This document shows, one piece after another, positions 47,698-56,609 of a stretch of DNA of 64,000 nucleotides. The stretch spans positions 372,001-436,000 of the forward strand of contig NZ_JNKZ01000007.1 in the NCBI RefSeq assembly GCF_000702265.1, given 5' to 3'. The position numbers and the translations under genes are program-made. Numbering within the stretch: position 1 is the stretch's first letter; every line of letters begins with the position of its first letter. The stretch comes from Butyrivibrio sp. NC2002. GTDB lineage: Bacteria > Bacillota > Clostridia > Lachnospirales > Lachnospiraceae. The notes beneath the pieces are model-generated. The model had not been told where the DNA came from. It worked only from the letters and a program-made list of their open reading frames with translations, and did no database searches.

Positions 47698-47731
47698 AAA
47701 TAGTAGGGGCAAAATACTCCCTCTACTATTT
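47698..47731. repeat. Short inverted repeat at the deoC breakpoint
   Basis: AAATAGTAGGGG (47698-47709) faces CCC(T)CTACTATTT (47719-47731). It abuts the first codon of the truncated deoC frame, so it may mark the end of a deletion or insertion. Confidence 0.6.
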
Positions 47732-47773
47732 GAAATATATACTAGGGGGGTGTCAACGTCTATTTTGAATCGT

Positions 47774-48811
47774 TTACCATATCCCCATTACATGTTGCAT
47801 CACAAGGCTTACAACTGTTATTCCGCCCCAGCAACATCCACCAAGCAGTATCGGCTTTCCACCGGATTTAATGAGCTTGATCACGTTGCTGTTCAGGCCT
47901 ATAGCAGCCATGGCCATTATGATAAAGAACTTGCTAAGTTCTTTAAGAGGTATAAAAATATCCGAAGGTACTCCCATTTCCAAGCAAAGTGTTGTGATGA
48001 TTGAAGCAAGAACAAAGAACACTATGAACATCGGGAATGCTCTCCTGAAGCTAAAACCGTTGGTGGTGCTTCCATCCTTTTTTGCTTCCCTTGCTCTCAT
48101 ATAAGCAAGAACCAGTGTAATCGGAATGATTGCTAATGTCCTTGTAAGCTTCACTGTAACTGCCTTGTCCAAAGTCTGACTACCCAGGTTCCACATGCTG
48201 TCCCATGTTGACGCAGCTGCGGTGACGGAAGAAGTATCATTAACTGCAGTTCCCGCAAAAATACCGAAAGCCTCTCCTGTTGTGATATCAAAACCTATAA
48301 GTTTTCCCAGCGAAGGAAAAAGAAGTGCTGCCAGCACGTTAAAGAAAAATATCACAGAAATTGCCTGTGCCACTTCATCATCATCCGCATCAATGACAGG
48401 AGCCGTAGCTGCAATTGCTGAGCCGCCGCATATTGATGAGCCAACTCCGATAAGAGTAGCTGTGTTTCCTTTGATATTCATAACCTTATGAAGAATCCAT
48501 GATAGGATAAGCGATGTTGAAATCGTGCAGATAATTATAGGAAGTGACTGTTTCCCGGTCTGAAGAACGACCGAAAGATTCATACCAAATCCAAGGAGGG
48601 CAACAGCCTCCTGCAGAATTATCTTTGATGTAAACTTTATTCCATCAGCCGCCTTCCCCTTGTCATTCCAGAACAGGGCTATTATCATGCCCAGAATGAT
48701 TGCAATCACCGCTCCGCCAACGACAGGGAAGCGCTTTCCCAGGAGCCATGAAGGAACTGCAATAGTGAAGCATACTATTACTCCCATGTAATTCTTTTTC
48801 AAAAAATCCAT
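47774..48811 (-). CDS. YeiH-family putative sulfate/anion exporter
   Basis: The protein has 345 aa from the ATG at 48811 (AGAGAGG 7 nt upstream). It is hydrophobic throughout with about ten membrane segments, and it has family stretches such as [33 protein letters not shown] and [18 protein letters not shown]. YeiH members (UPF0324) are linked to sulfur-compound or sulfate export and are paired with CysL/YeiE-type LysR regulators, exactly as here with a divergent regulator. A partial decayed copy of its 3' end lies at 52,633. Confidence 0.92.
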   Translation of the reverse strand: MDFLKKNYMGVIVCFTIAVPSWLLGKRFPVVGGAVIAIILGMIIALFWNDKGKAADGIKFTSKIILQEAVALLGFGMNLSVVLQTGKQSLPIIICTISTSLILSWILHKVMNIKGNTATLIGVGSSICGGSAIAATAPVIDADDDEVAQAISVIFFFNVLAALLFPSLGKLIGFDITTGEAFGIFAGTAVNDTSSVTAAASTWDSMWNLGSQTLDKAVTVKLTRTLAIIPITLVLAYMRAREAKKDGSTTNGFSFRRAFPMFIVFFVLASIITTLCLEMGVPSDIFIPLKELSKFFIIMAMAAIGLNSNVIKLIKSGGKPILLGGCCWGGITVVSLVMQHVMGIW

Positions 48812-48938
48812 CTCAAGACCTCTCTCTCTTTTTAATCTGTTCTTTCGCATGTCTTATTCTATTCTGTCTTTTGAAAAAGATAAAATTATATATTATTATA
48901 TATCCATAAACATTTCTTATCGTTAGGGAGGACTGATT

Positions 48939-49832
48939 ATGCTGGATTTCAGGATAGATACCTTTCTATGTGTTTGCAGGCACCTCAATTTCACCAAGGC
49001 GGCTAAGGAGCTGAATATTACTCAGCCCGCTGTTTCTCAGCACATACATCATCTTGAAAATGAATACGGGACAAAGCTGTTTACTCAGGATGGAAAAAAA
49101 CTTTTTCTAACTGATAACGGAAAACTCCTGTATAAAAAAATGAATCAGATAAAAAATGATGATGAAAGTCTCAAAGAAATACTTTCAAAGAATAACCATG
49201 GCTTAAAAGACATCTCTTTTGGTGTCACCATGACCATAGGAGAATACATAATTGCTGATCCGATCAGTGATTACATAAAAAATCACCCGGATACTAATCT
49301 TAAGATTACATTTGGCAACACATCGGAGCTTCTTAAAAAACTCTCCGACGGTGTTATAGATTTTGCACTTGTAGAAGGATATTTCCCTGAAAATGATTAT
49401 GAAACGCTGCTTTTTAGCAAAGAAGAGTTCGTTCCTGTCTGTTCGGCAAAGCACTCTTTCAATCAGAAGCCACGCGTGATAAAAGATCTCTTTCCCGAGC
49501 GAATTCTTATAAGAGAACCCGGTTCAGGAACGCGCAATATATTGGAAAGAGCTCTTGCCCTGAACAATTACTCCACAAGTGATTTTAGGAATTTTACCCA
49601 GGTGGAAAACATGCATGCCATAATAAGCCTTATTGAAAAAGATTGTGGCATCACCTTTTTATATAAAGCAGCGGTTGCATCAGGACTGCAGTCCGGATAT
49701 CTGAAAACAATCCCCCTTGACGACTTTAGGGTAAAACATGATTTTACCTTCATCTGGCCCAAAGATACTGTTTTCAGTAAAGAGATCCGTGCAATATGTG
49801 AGGAAATACAACCTATAACTCATTCTGCATGA
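48939..49832 (+). CDS. LysR-family regulator, CysL/YeiE type
   Basis: The protein has 297 aa. The N-terminal helix-turn-helix is FTKAAKELNITQPAVSQHIHHLE. The substrate-binding domain includes GVTMTIGEYIIADPISDYI and FALVEGYFP, with PERILIREPGSGTRNILE. It is divergent from yeiH with 127 nt between them, so it probably binds the shared intergenic region and responds to a sulfur metabolite. Its 3' end overlaps the convergent HPP-type gene by 13 nt. Confidence 0.93.
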   Translation: MLDFRIDTFLCVCRHLNFTKAAKELNITQPAVSQHIHHLENEYGTKLFTQDGKKLFLTDNGKLLYKKMNQIKNDDESLKEILSKNNHGLKDISFGVTMTIGEYIIADPISDYIKNHPDTNLKITFGNTSELLKKLSDGVIDFALVEGYFPENDYETLLFSKEEFVPVCSAKHSFNQKPRVIKDLFPERILIREPGSGTRNILERALALNNYSTSDFRNFTQVENMHAIISLIEKDCGITFLYKAAVASGLQSGYLKTIPLDDFRVKHDFTFIWPKDTVFSKEIRAICEEIQPITHSA

Positions 49833-50782
49833 AGTTCATGTTCTTTTTCATAAAGCTTGTTATCCTGCCGTCTCATGAAAATCATCCGGGACAGAAAAAG
49901 AATCAAGCTACTTCCTACAAAAATCTGAATCGGATATGTGATTAGTACGCTTTCAGATATTATCATGCTCAGCATGGTAATAGCGCCAACCGGTGGCATA
50001 TACATCTTAGTAAAATGAATAACAATAAGCATACCACTTGTAGCAACAATTGCTGAAATCGTAATAGGAAGCCCTATCCAAATAGCAAAGAAATATCTTG
50101 AAATCACACCAATTATGGCACACACAGTTATCACTGCCACCGTTTTGACTGGCTTATTTCTTGTTTTGTTCCTTGGCCTGGAAAACTCAGTAAATGCCAC
50201 AAGTAATGGAGGTGCCACAACAAATCTATAACCCGTTCTGAATGCAACACCGGCTATTACTGTCACACAAAGGATTCTAATGGAAGTATCTACCATATCG
50301 TCCATGGAATTCAGCATCACAGGAACATATTCCTCATCTGCTCGGATTCCTTGAAATAGAAAAAGTTTATGAAACAATATTACAAGTAATGTCAGTACAA
50401 ATGCAGCTATAGGATACACTATACTTGTAGTATGCATCATCACCGGGAGCACTATTGCTGAGACAAATGGTGCAAACGTGGTTCCTGAAAACATAAAGAT
50501 TACCTGAGCGATTGTGAATGCCAAAATCACTTCGATATACGTATCAAACGGAACAAATCTTACAATGCACACTCCTATTATCGCACAGCCTGTTATCAGT
50601 GAAAGCATCCGCTTTCCATTAACCTTCCAGCTTCTATTTTTTGCCACCATATATCCAACTGCTAATGCTGTTATCTCAGGAAATATAATCTCCTTCTCAT
50701 TTAAAGTTTCTGCAAATAGTGTCATCAGCGCTACTAACAGAACTGTACAAGCGTATGGTATTATTCTCTTGACTCTATACAT
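49820..50782 (-). CDS. HPP-like integral membrane protein
   Basis: The protein has 320 aa with around ten membrane segments in two similar halves (FAPFVSAIVLPVMMHTTSI and MYMPPVGAITMLSMIISES). The repeated P-x-x-A/G-x-x-x-L loop resembles HPP-type anion transporters (nitrite-like). The start is poorly defined because no strong ribosome binding site precedes it. It is convergent with the LysR gene and probably belongs to the same anion-transport cluster; function is not known. Confidence 0.6.
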   Translation of the reverse strand: MYRVKRIIPYACTVLLVALMTLFAETLNEKEIIFPEITALAVGYMVAKNRSWKVNGKRMLSLITGCAIIGVCIVRFVPFDTYIEVILAFTIAQVIFMFSGTTFAPFVSAIVLPVMMHTTSIVYPIAAFVLTLLVILFHKLFLFQGIRADEEYVPVMLNSMDDMVDTSIRILCVTVIAGVAFRTGYRFVVAPPLLVAFTEFSRPRNKTRNKPVKTVAVITVCAIIGVISRYFFAIWIGLPITISAIVATSGMLIVIHFTKMYMPPVGAITMLSMIISESVLITYPIQIFVGSSLILFLSRMIFMRRQDNKLYEKEHELHAE

Positions 50783-51006
50783 ATTCTATAAAAAACATGC
50801 AATCAATGTGATGATCGCGATTCCTCCCTACTTAAGAATAGCACATTTACTGACACTCTTTCCAAGAAAGACTCCGCAAGGGTCTCGTCTGTTGTTTTTC
50901 GTTTCACAGCTATTCACTCCTTTAGTCAATTTTAATCAGGATCTGCAAAAGTATTAAGCATATATAGTAAATAAAAGTTACTATTCCAAGCAAGTGGCTT
51001 TGCAAA

Positions 51007-52413
51007 TCAAGCCGCTTGTGCTTTTTCGGCAGCTGTTTCTACAATAGTGCTCTTTGAGTCAAGCTCCTTAATTACACTTCTTGCCATCAGAACAACAGCT
51101 ACTGATGTTACAATGTCCGCTACCGGAGCTGAGAAAAGAGCTCCCTCAACTCCAAATAACATAGGAAGAACGATAGCAAGCGGAACGCTTAATACAAAGT
51201 CCCTGAGTAATGACAGCCCCATAGCCATTGCAGGTTTTCCAAGAGACTGAAGGAAAACACTGGTAGACTTCTGGATGCATGTCAAAATGATCATCGAAAG
51301 GAAAAGCCTGAATGAAAGAACTGCAAATTCATTATAAAGCCCATCTTCACTTCCAAATATTGATGTAATCTGAAGAGGGAAAAGCTCAAATAAAAGCATT
51401 GAAACCAGACCAACTACTGCTTCAGCCTTGATGATTGTTGTAAACAGTTCTTTTACCCTTCTGTATTCTCCTGCACCATAGTTATAGCCCACGATAGGCT
51501 GAGCCCCTGCGGCAATTCCGATACATACCGATACTACTATCTGGAATACCTTCATAACAATTCCCACTACCGTAAGTGGAATATCAGCGCCATACTTACT
51601 CATTGCTCCATATTTAACAAGAACATTGTTCATTACACCCATGATTACTACGATAGAGATCTGAGTTAAGAAACTGCTTATTCCAAGAGGAACAAACTTA
51701 TCTATTACGGCCATATCAGGAATCATGTTATTCCATGCGAGCTTAAAGGTCTTGGCTCTGAAAAGAATATATACTATTCCGCAGATTGCTGTAACAATCT
51801 GACCGGCTATGGTCGCAATAGCAGCGCCCATCATTCCCATATGAAGAGTAAAAATAGCTATAGGATCTAAAATCACATTAATTATGCATCCTGCAAGGGT
51901 TGTAATCATGGCAAATTTTGGGCTTCCATCAGCTCTGATTATGGAATTTAGGCCATTCCCCACAACAAAGAAAGGAATTCCTAAAATGATATAATCAAAG
52001 TACTCATTGGCATATGGAAGGTTGTTCTTGGTAGCTCCAAATGCTGTAAGAATCTGTGACTTAAATGCAGCAAAAAGAACGGCCATTATAACTCCGGATA
52101 CCACAAGAAGCATTACAACATTGCCCATGCTCTTATTTCCGGAATTAACATCTTTTTTACCCTGACAAAGGCTAAGATATGCAGCGGCGCCATCACCAAG
52201 CATCAGAGCAATCGCAAGTGATATAACTGTGATAGGAAAAACAACGTTTGTTGCACCATTTCCAAGATATCCTATGCCTCTTCCAATGAAAATCTGATCC
52301 ACTATGTTATAAAGTGACGATACAAGAAGCGACATAATGCAGGGAATTGAAAACTTTAGAAGAAGCTTCCCTATCCTCTCTTCTGCCAGGTAGTTGTTTG
52401 CGTTCTGAATCAT
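51007..52413 (-). CDS. MATE-family efflux transporter
   Basis: The protein has 468 aa from the ATG at 52413 with AAGGAGG 5 nt upstream. Twelve membrane segments occur in two repeats: KFSIPCIMSLLVSSLYNIVDQIFIG opens repeat 1 and FVPLGISSFLTQISIVVIMG opens repeat 2. It is of the NorM/DinF-like group common in Clostridia, exporting cationic drugs by Na+ or H+ exchange. An intrinsic terminator lies in its leader, just before the ribosome binding site. Confidence 0.93.
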   Translation of the reverse strand: MIQNANNYLAEERIGKLLLKFSIPCIMSLLVSSLYNIVDQIFIGRGIGYLGNGATNVVFPITVISLAIALMLGDGAAAYLSLCQGKKDVNSGNKSMGNVVMLLVVSGVIMAVLFAAFKSQILTAFGATKNNLPYANEYFDYIILGIPFFVVGNGLNSIIRADGSPKFAMITTLAGCIINVILDPIAIFTLHMGMMGAAIATIAGQIVTAICGIVYILFRAKTFKLAWNNMIPDMAVIDKFVPLGISSFLTQISIVVIMGVMNNVLVKYGAMSKYGADIPLTVVGIVMKVFQIVVSVCIGIAAGAQPIVGYNYGAGEYRRVKELFTTIIKAEAVVGLVSMLLFELFPLQITSIFGSEDGLYNEFAVLSFRLFLSMIILTCIQKSTSVFLQSLGKPAMAMGLSLLRDFVLSVPLAIVLPMLFGVEGALFSAPVADIVTSVAVVLMARSVIKELDSKSTIVETAAEKAQAA

Positions 52414-52434
52414 TTTTACCTCCTTAAAAACCAT

Positions 52435-52476
52435 AAAAAAGAACACGGTAAGCGAGGTCTTCACTTACACGTGTTC
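52435..52476 (-). promoter_or_regulatory. Leader terminator (attenuator) of MATE gene
   Basis: On the minus strand GAACACG..TAAG pairs with CTTA..CGTGTTC, followed by TTTTTT. The tail ends about 22 nt before the MATE ATG. Small hairpins GCCC-GAT-GGGC and GGTTGTAACC lie just upstream. A terminator between promoter and start codon suggests regulated readthrough, by a riboswitch or leader peptide; no known riboswitch class was recognised. Confidence 0.65.
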
Positions 52477-52632
52477 GGTTACAACCTAGTATTCATAAAT
52501 CGTCAGCCCATCGGGCAACATTCAATTACTTGATTATAATACTGATTTTTTTAGGCTCACGTAATAGCTAGATTTGACAAAAAATTTATCTATTTTGAAA
52601 ATTTCATGCGCCTTTGTATGTATTGGTATCTT

Positions 52633-52896
52633 TTTTTACCATATTCCCATTACATGCTGCAACAAAAGGCTGACAACTGTTATTACGATTCAGCAACAGC
52701 CGCCAAGTAATATCGGTTTTCCACTTGATTTGATAAGCTTGACTGTAACAGCCTTATCCAGGTGGAGAACATGATTTTACCTTCATCTGCCCAAAGATAC
52801 TGCTTTCAGTGAAAAGATCCGTGCAATATGTGAGGAAATACACCTTATTACTCATTCTGCATGAAGTTCATGTTCTTTTTCATAAAGCTTGTTATT
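52633..52896 (-). pseudogene. Decayed duplicate of yeiH-LysR-HPP 3' ends
   Basis: 52633-52741 resembles 47773-47880 (yeiH 3' end). 52741-52760 resembles 48155-48175, further inside yeiH. 52760-52772 resembles part of the LysR gene near 49600. 52773-52896 resembles 49740-49864 (LysR end plus HPP end) with only scattered substitutions. All three genes are reduced to fragments joined by deletions. No intact reading frame. Confidence 0.85.
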
Positions 52897-52910
52897 CTAT
52901 CGGCAGCATT

Positions 52911-52955
52911 TCGGTCGTAACATCCTAAGTCCGCTTCGCGGATGGTGACTCCCTC
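52911..52955 (-). repeat. TTCG-hairpin repeat, copy 2
   Basis: Plus-strand flanks TCGGTCG and GATGGTGACTCCCTC surround TCCGC-TTC-GCGGA. The flanks match 40063-40112; only the hairpin stem differs. Downstream of the decayed duplicate and 25 nt before the Nudix stop. Confidence 0.55.
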
Positions 52956-52979
52956 CTGCCAATCATCTACCGCCAAAGG

Positions 52980-53507
52980 TCATAATGTTTGTTCGATTAC
53001 CTTTAGCCCATTTCCCATCTCTTCATCATTGTGATCCATCACATGATTATAGAATTCATGAAAAGGCATTGTTTTTACATCATTTACTTCATAATGATTA
53101 AATGAAAAAACATTTTCAGGGACTTCTACACGGATCATGAATACTGATGCCAACAGTCCGGTTCCATCATCCCAGTCTTTTATGTAGTCAAAGGCAAGTC
53201 TCATATCCTGTGGATTGACGGCTATACCCAGTTCTTCAGAAAGTTCTCTTACTGCAGCTTCAGCAGGTGTTTCCCCAGAACGTACCCCGCCACCTGTCAT
53301 GTCCCATTTGCCGGCATAATATCTGGCTTTAAGCGAGCGCTGCTGTACTATGTACATCCCTTCGCCTTCTCCAGGCAAAGGAGAATCCGCAGTTTTCATT
53401 ATGATTAGTACATGTCTGTAATACTCGCCGGGGATCTTAGCTTCATGTTTTTCTTTAATTTTTCCTGTAGGGATCCCATCCCTTGTATATACATCTATAT
53501 ATTCCAT
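52980..53507 (-). CDS. NUDIX hydrolase
   Basis: The protein has 175 aa from the ATG at 53507, 7 nt after the HD gene stop; translation is probably coupled because the site is weak. The Nudix box is complete: GVRSGETPAEAAVRELSEELGI reads as G-x5-E-x7-RE-x2-EE-x-G. The opening EYIDVYTRDGIPTGKIKEK resembles IPP-isomerase-like/YfcD Nudix proteins. Likely hydrolyses a nucleoside diphosphate derivative; substrate unknown. Confidence 0.92.
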   Translation of the reverse strand: MEYIDVYTRDGIPTGKIKEKHEAKIPGEYYRHVLIIMKTADSPLPGEGEGMYIVQQRSLKARYYAGKWDMTGGGVRSGETPAEAAVRELSEELGIAVNPQDMRLAFDYIKDWDDGTGLLASVFMIRVEVPENVFSFNHYEVNDVKTMPFHEFYNHVMDHNDEEMGNGLKVIEQTL

Positions 53508-53514
53508 GAAATGA

Positions 53515-53976
53515 TCACAGCCCCAATTCTTTGCAGAGAGCGTCATATCTCTTCTGCTCTTTTTCTTTTACAGGCTTCGATGAATCTTTAAAGCAGTGGT
53601 CAATAACATCTGCATCCTTTAGAAGTTCATCCATTGGAGAATCTGTCACGAGTTTATCATCGTGATGGTATATGGCAGAGCAAATGATATCTGTTTCTTC
53701 TTTTGAAGTGATGCCAAGTTCTTCAAGAATCTTTCTCGCCAGATCTGCTCCGAGATGGGCGTGGTCATCATATGAACCACTCTTATATGCATGAAGATCG
53801 TGAAGCATTCCTGACATAGCACCTAATTCCTCATTAAGTCCGCGCTTTTTTGCGAGAATTGTTGCCGCAAGTGATACGCCGTAAAGATGAGCTGTTGCGC
53901 TAGTCCTTTTGTCTGAGTCAGTAATGTTAGCAAGTTCCTTGTCGATATATGTCCTCAAATCTTTTAATCTACTCAT
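53515..53976 (-). CDS. HD-domain phosphohydrolase
   Basis: The protein has 153 aa behind GGAGGT. The HD metal site is MSGMLHDLHAYKSG (His-Asp) with HAHLGADLARKIL before the later AIYHHDDKL. Small uncharacterised HD proteins of this size act on nucleotides or their derivatives. It lies 7 nt before the Nudix gene, forming a two-gene operon that may handle a damaged nucleotide. Confidence 0.88.
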   Translation of the reverse strand: MSRLKDLRTYIDKELANITDSDKRTSATAHLYGVSLAATILAKKRGLNEELGAMSGMLHDLHAYKSGSYDDHAHLGADLARKILEELGITSKEETDIICSAIYHHDDKLVTDSPMDELLKDADVIDHCFKDSSKPVKEKEQKRYDALCKELGL

Positions 53977-54115
53977 GTGTACCTCCGGATGCTATGAATT
54001 ATTTTTCTAACAAATTGGTATTCTTACATTTCATCTTCTGTTTCACAGATAAATCTCCTGCCGGTTAAGTGTTGCAAAGTGCTCTTTTATTATATTCCCT
54101 TATTCATTAATAGGC

Positions 54116-54174
54116 GAGACCAGACAATGCTGAGCTCTGGAACGTCTCAGCACCACCTGGCCTCTGTTGTTTTC
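54116..54174 (+). other. Two-tier hairpin with T-rich tail
   Basis: GAG(A)CCAG pairs with CTGG(C)CTC and, inside, TGCTGAG pairs with CTCAGCA, followed by TGTTGTTTTCTT. It could be an intrinsic terminator or the end of a small RNA. It lies in a 680-nt region without an intact gene. Confidence 0.5.
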
Positions 54175-54188
54175 TTATGTGTAGGTAA

Positions 54189-54344
54189 AGGTGTTCCTTT
54201 CCCTGTAACATTATTTTAAGATGTCCTAAGCTCGGATTTATATCAGCAAAAGTACCAAAAACAGCTGTTATTGAAAGATATATCCAAACTGAGTTTCAAA
54301 TTGAAGTAGTTGAACGTACAACTTATCCCGAAAGATTTTTTTAA
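54189..54344 (+). pseudogene. Plus-strand coding remnant (about 51 codons)
   Basis: A frame open from a stop at 54186 to a stop at 54342 without an in-frame ATG has protein-like content (KLGFISAKVPKTAVIERYI, then VERTTYPERFF). It looks like the C-terminus of a lost gene. Family not recognised. Confidence 0.35.
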
Positions 54345-54475
54345 TCATGCTTCATTTTGCGAGCCAATTCTTCACTTTCATCGAGGAGATCATTAACTAT
54401 ATCCTGCATTTCACTGTCTGTTCCTTTGTCATTTTCTGGTTCCTCTCCTTTTCTGATAAATTCTCTACTATTATG
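54341..54475 (-). pseudogene. Minus-strand coding remnant (about 44 codons)
   Basis: A frame from 54475 to the stop at 54341 has no start upstream but reads as a normal acidic C-terminus (SREFIRKGEEPENDKG, VNDLLDESEELARKMKHD). It ends exactly against the plus-strand remnant. Probably the tail of a deleted gene; family unknown. Confidence 0.35.
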
Positions 54476-54658
54476 TTATTTTGGGCCATATTTCTGGTCC
54501 TCATAGTTTTTTTAGGAGAAAAGGATAACGCTATTTAAGGAAAATTACACGGATCACAAAAATTTAAGAAAGTGTTCTATTGCAAGAAGATCATTTCAGG
54601 GTTATTATTAATGAACATCAGTTCGAGAACATACATTCGCTATTGTGAGGAATTGCTT

Positions 54659-55006
54659 ATGGAAAAGAATTATACGATTTATGCTGTGGATTTTGATAAT
54701 ACGCTCTGCTATTCAGTATGGCCGGAGCTCGGAGATCCCAACATTCTACTGATTGAGTATTTGTTGAAAGAAAAAGCTGCTGGAAACAAGCTGATTCTCT
54801 GGACATGCAGAGCAGGGAAACCTTTATCAGATGCCATTAAATGGTGCCGGGATTATGGGCTTACTTTTGATGCGATAAATGATAATTTGCCTGAAGTTGT
54901 AGAATTCTACGGTAACAATAGCCGGAAGATCACCTGCGATATTTATATTGATGATAGAAACGCATACATAGATCCAGATGGCAAACTACAGAGAATTGCC
55001 ATATGA
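54659..55006 (+). CDS. HAD-like small phosphatase (BT0820 type)
   Basis: The protein has 115 aa from the ATG at 54659 with AGGA 7 nt upstream; a longer frame has no site. HAD motif I is IYAVDFDNTLCYSVWP, motif II is in LILWTCRAGKP (Thr), and motif IV is CDIYIDDRNAYIDPDG. A short cap is typical of this hydrolase group. Cytosolic, substrate unknown. Alone between remnants. Confidence 0.85.
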   Translation: MEKNYTIYAVDFDNTLCYSVWPELGDPNILLIEYLLKEKAAGNKLILWTCRAGKPLSDAIKWCRDYGLTFDAINDNLPEVVEFYGNNSRKITCDIYIDDRNAYIDPDGKLQRIAI

Positions 55007-55165
55007 GATTTTCACGTATGCACGTAGTCCAAAAAGCACAATCATTACTCCTTCTGAAATAGCAGTACTTCTAAGTGCTTTGCTAAAACTCTTTGAGGCT
55101 GATGCCACTGATATTTTGCTCTGCCCAAGAAGTGCACGTTTTGCATTTACAAGATCTTGTACCAT
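54986..55165 (-). pseudogene. Small minus-strand ORF or remnant overlapping HAD gene 3' end
   Basis: A 59-codon frame (VQDLVNAKRALLGQSKISV, SEGVMIVLFGLRAYVKISY) has protein-like composition, and the frame stays coding-like for 17 codons upstream of its ATG without another start. This suggests the C-terminus of a truncated gene. It overlaps the convergent HAD gene by 21 nt. The remaining gap to 55,421 holds only AT-rich sequence with a TATAAT at 55368-55373. Confidence 0.35.
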
Positions 55166-55421
55166 TTTGGGACCTAGTGTCTCTGTTTCTATATTTGCAA
55201 CCGCTCTATTTTTTAATTAGATATGCCATTTTTAAGAATAAGCATGCTATTTAATTTCAATTTAGATAAGCACAAAATATACTTTTCGGCGACATTAAAA
55301 AGGCTGTTAAGTGGCTATTTTATGCAATTCTATAAAATTTAGATACACACTTTTTTAAAGAAAGTGCTATAATTATCTTGGATTTAGATAAAGCATTTTT
55401 TTCTAAAAGGAGCATATTTAA

Positions 55422-56609
55422 ATGAGAGAAATGGAACTAAAAAAAATAGCTATTCAGAACTTTAAGTCATTATATGATGTTACATTTGAGCCGGGCAGAG
55501 TAAACGTATTTATTGGCGCCAATGGTTCAGGAAAGTCTTCTGTTCTGGAAGCCATAGGCGTCCTCAGTGCTGCTATGACAGACAGAGTTAATTCAAATAG
55601 TTTGCAGAGAAAGGGTGTCCGCCTTAGCACTTCATCTTTGTATAAATCTAAATTTTTGTCTGTTGAGAAAGAATCAAAAACAGTGGATTTTTCTCTGGAA
55701 TGGCAGCTGGATGGACATGATTATAATTATATAAGTCATCTTACGGTTCCTAATGATGATGATTCATGGAAGTATTTTGCAGAAAGTGTGTCTTGTGACG
55801 GGGAAGCTGTCTATGGTCGTAGTAACAGAACCAGCGCCCAGCTTAATAACAAGATCGGTTATTTTACAATTTCTGAGTCACTTGCAGCAAAGGAATATAC
55901 TACAGCGGCCAAATATATTGGAAACTATGGCATATATCAGCCGGATACATTAACTCTTAGAGGAACAGTTGCGGATCCTGCACAGGCTAATCCCATTGGA
56001 CTTAATGGAGGCAGACTTGCTGAGGCAATACAAGATCTTCTCCATGAGGATGGTGAGGAGTATATGTTTGGAAGCATGTTCATGGAAGACATGCTTGAAC
56101 TGATTGACTGGGCATCGGAATTTAAAGTCAGTAAGCCTAAAAAAACAATATTGAATCCAGGGGTTCCGACCACTCAGCAGATAATAGAGTTTAAGGATAA
56201 GTACCTGAAAGATACTGCATCATTCACTGGCTACGATGCCAGCGAAGGTGCGCTTTATGTCTTATTTATGCTTGCACTTGCCATGCATGAAAAGGCACCA
56301 AAAATGTTTGCAATCGATAGTTTTGATCATGCCATGAATCCAAGACTTGCAAGAAAAGTTACGGAAATATTCAGTCAGAAAATAATCGAAGAAAATAAGA
56401 CTGTATTTATAACAACCCATAACCCACTCGTTCTTGATGGACTCAACCTGTCCAACGATGCCATACGATTATTTACTACGGAAAGGAATAGGCAGGGTCA
56501 TGTTGAGATAAGGAGAATTCAGGTATCTGATAAACTTCTTGAAATGAACCAGCCATTATCCAGGCTTTGGATCAATGGAGTATTGGGAGGCGTTCCAGAG
56601 TTATTATGA
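55422..56609 (+). CDS. AAA/ABC-type ATPase (OLD/SMC-like), defence-type pair
   Basis: The protein has 395 aa behind AAGGAG. Walker A is GANGSGKSSVLEA near residues 29-41. The C-terminal lobe has a signature-like GYDASEGALYVLFMLALA, a Walker-B-like KMFAIDSFDHAMNP and the switch histidine ITTHNPLVLDGL. The residue after the Walker B Asp is Ser rather than Glu, so the catalytic base is non-canonical. This single-domain ATPase belongs to the group (RecF/OLD-like) often found with a small partner in anti-phage or toxin-antitoxin cassettes. It overlaps its partner by 4 nt. Confidence 0.8.
   Translation: MREMELKKIAIQNFKSLYDVTFEPGRVNVFIGANGSGKSSVLEAIGVLSAAMTDRVNSNSLQRKGVRLSTSSLYKSKFLSVEKESKTVDFSLEWQLDGHDYNYISHLTVPNDDDSWKYFAESVSCDGEAVYGRSNRTSAQLNNKIGYFTISESLAAKEYTTAAKYIGNYGIYQPDTLTLRGTVADPAQANPIGLNGGRLAEAIQDLLHEDGEEYMFGSMFMEDMLELIDWASEFKVSKPKKTILNPGVPTTQQIIEFKDKYLKDTASFTGYDASEGALYVLFMLALAMHEKAPKMFAIDSFDHAMNPRLARKVTEIFSQKIIEENKTVFITTHNPLVLDGLNLSNDAIRLFTTERNRQGHVEIRRIQVSDKLLEMNQPLSRLWINGVLGGVPELL

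Noticed and set aside
52435..52560. Match to a known riboswitch class in the MATE leader
   Set aside because: Compared by eye with guanidine, PreQ1, c-di-GMP and purine motifs; none of their conserved cores is present, so only a generic attenuator is claimed.
52574..52774. 66-aa plus-strand frame
   Set aside because: It is the antisense of the decayed yeiH-like fragment.
54347..54538. 63-aa hydrophobic plus-strand frame resembling a small membrane protein
   Set aside because: No ribosome binding site, and the opposite strand reads as a normal acidic protein tail, so the hydrophobic frame is its antisense shadow.
54978..55220. 80-aa plus-strand frame after the HAD gene
   Set aside because: Starts inside the HAD gene without a ribosome binding site and looks like antisense of the minus-strand remnant.
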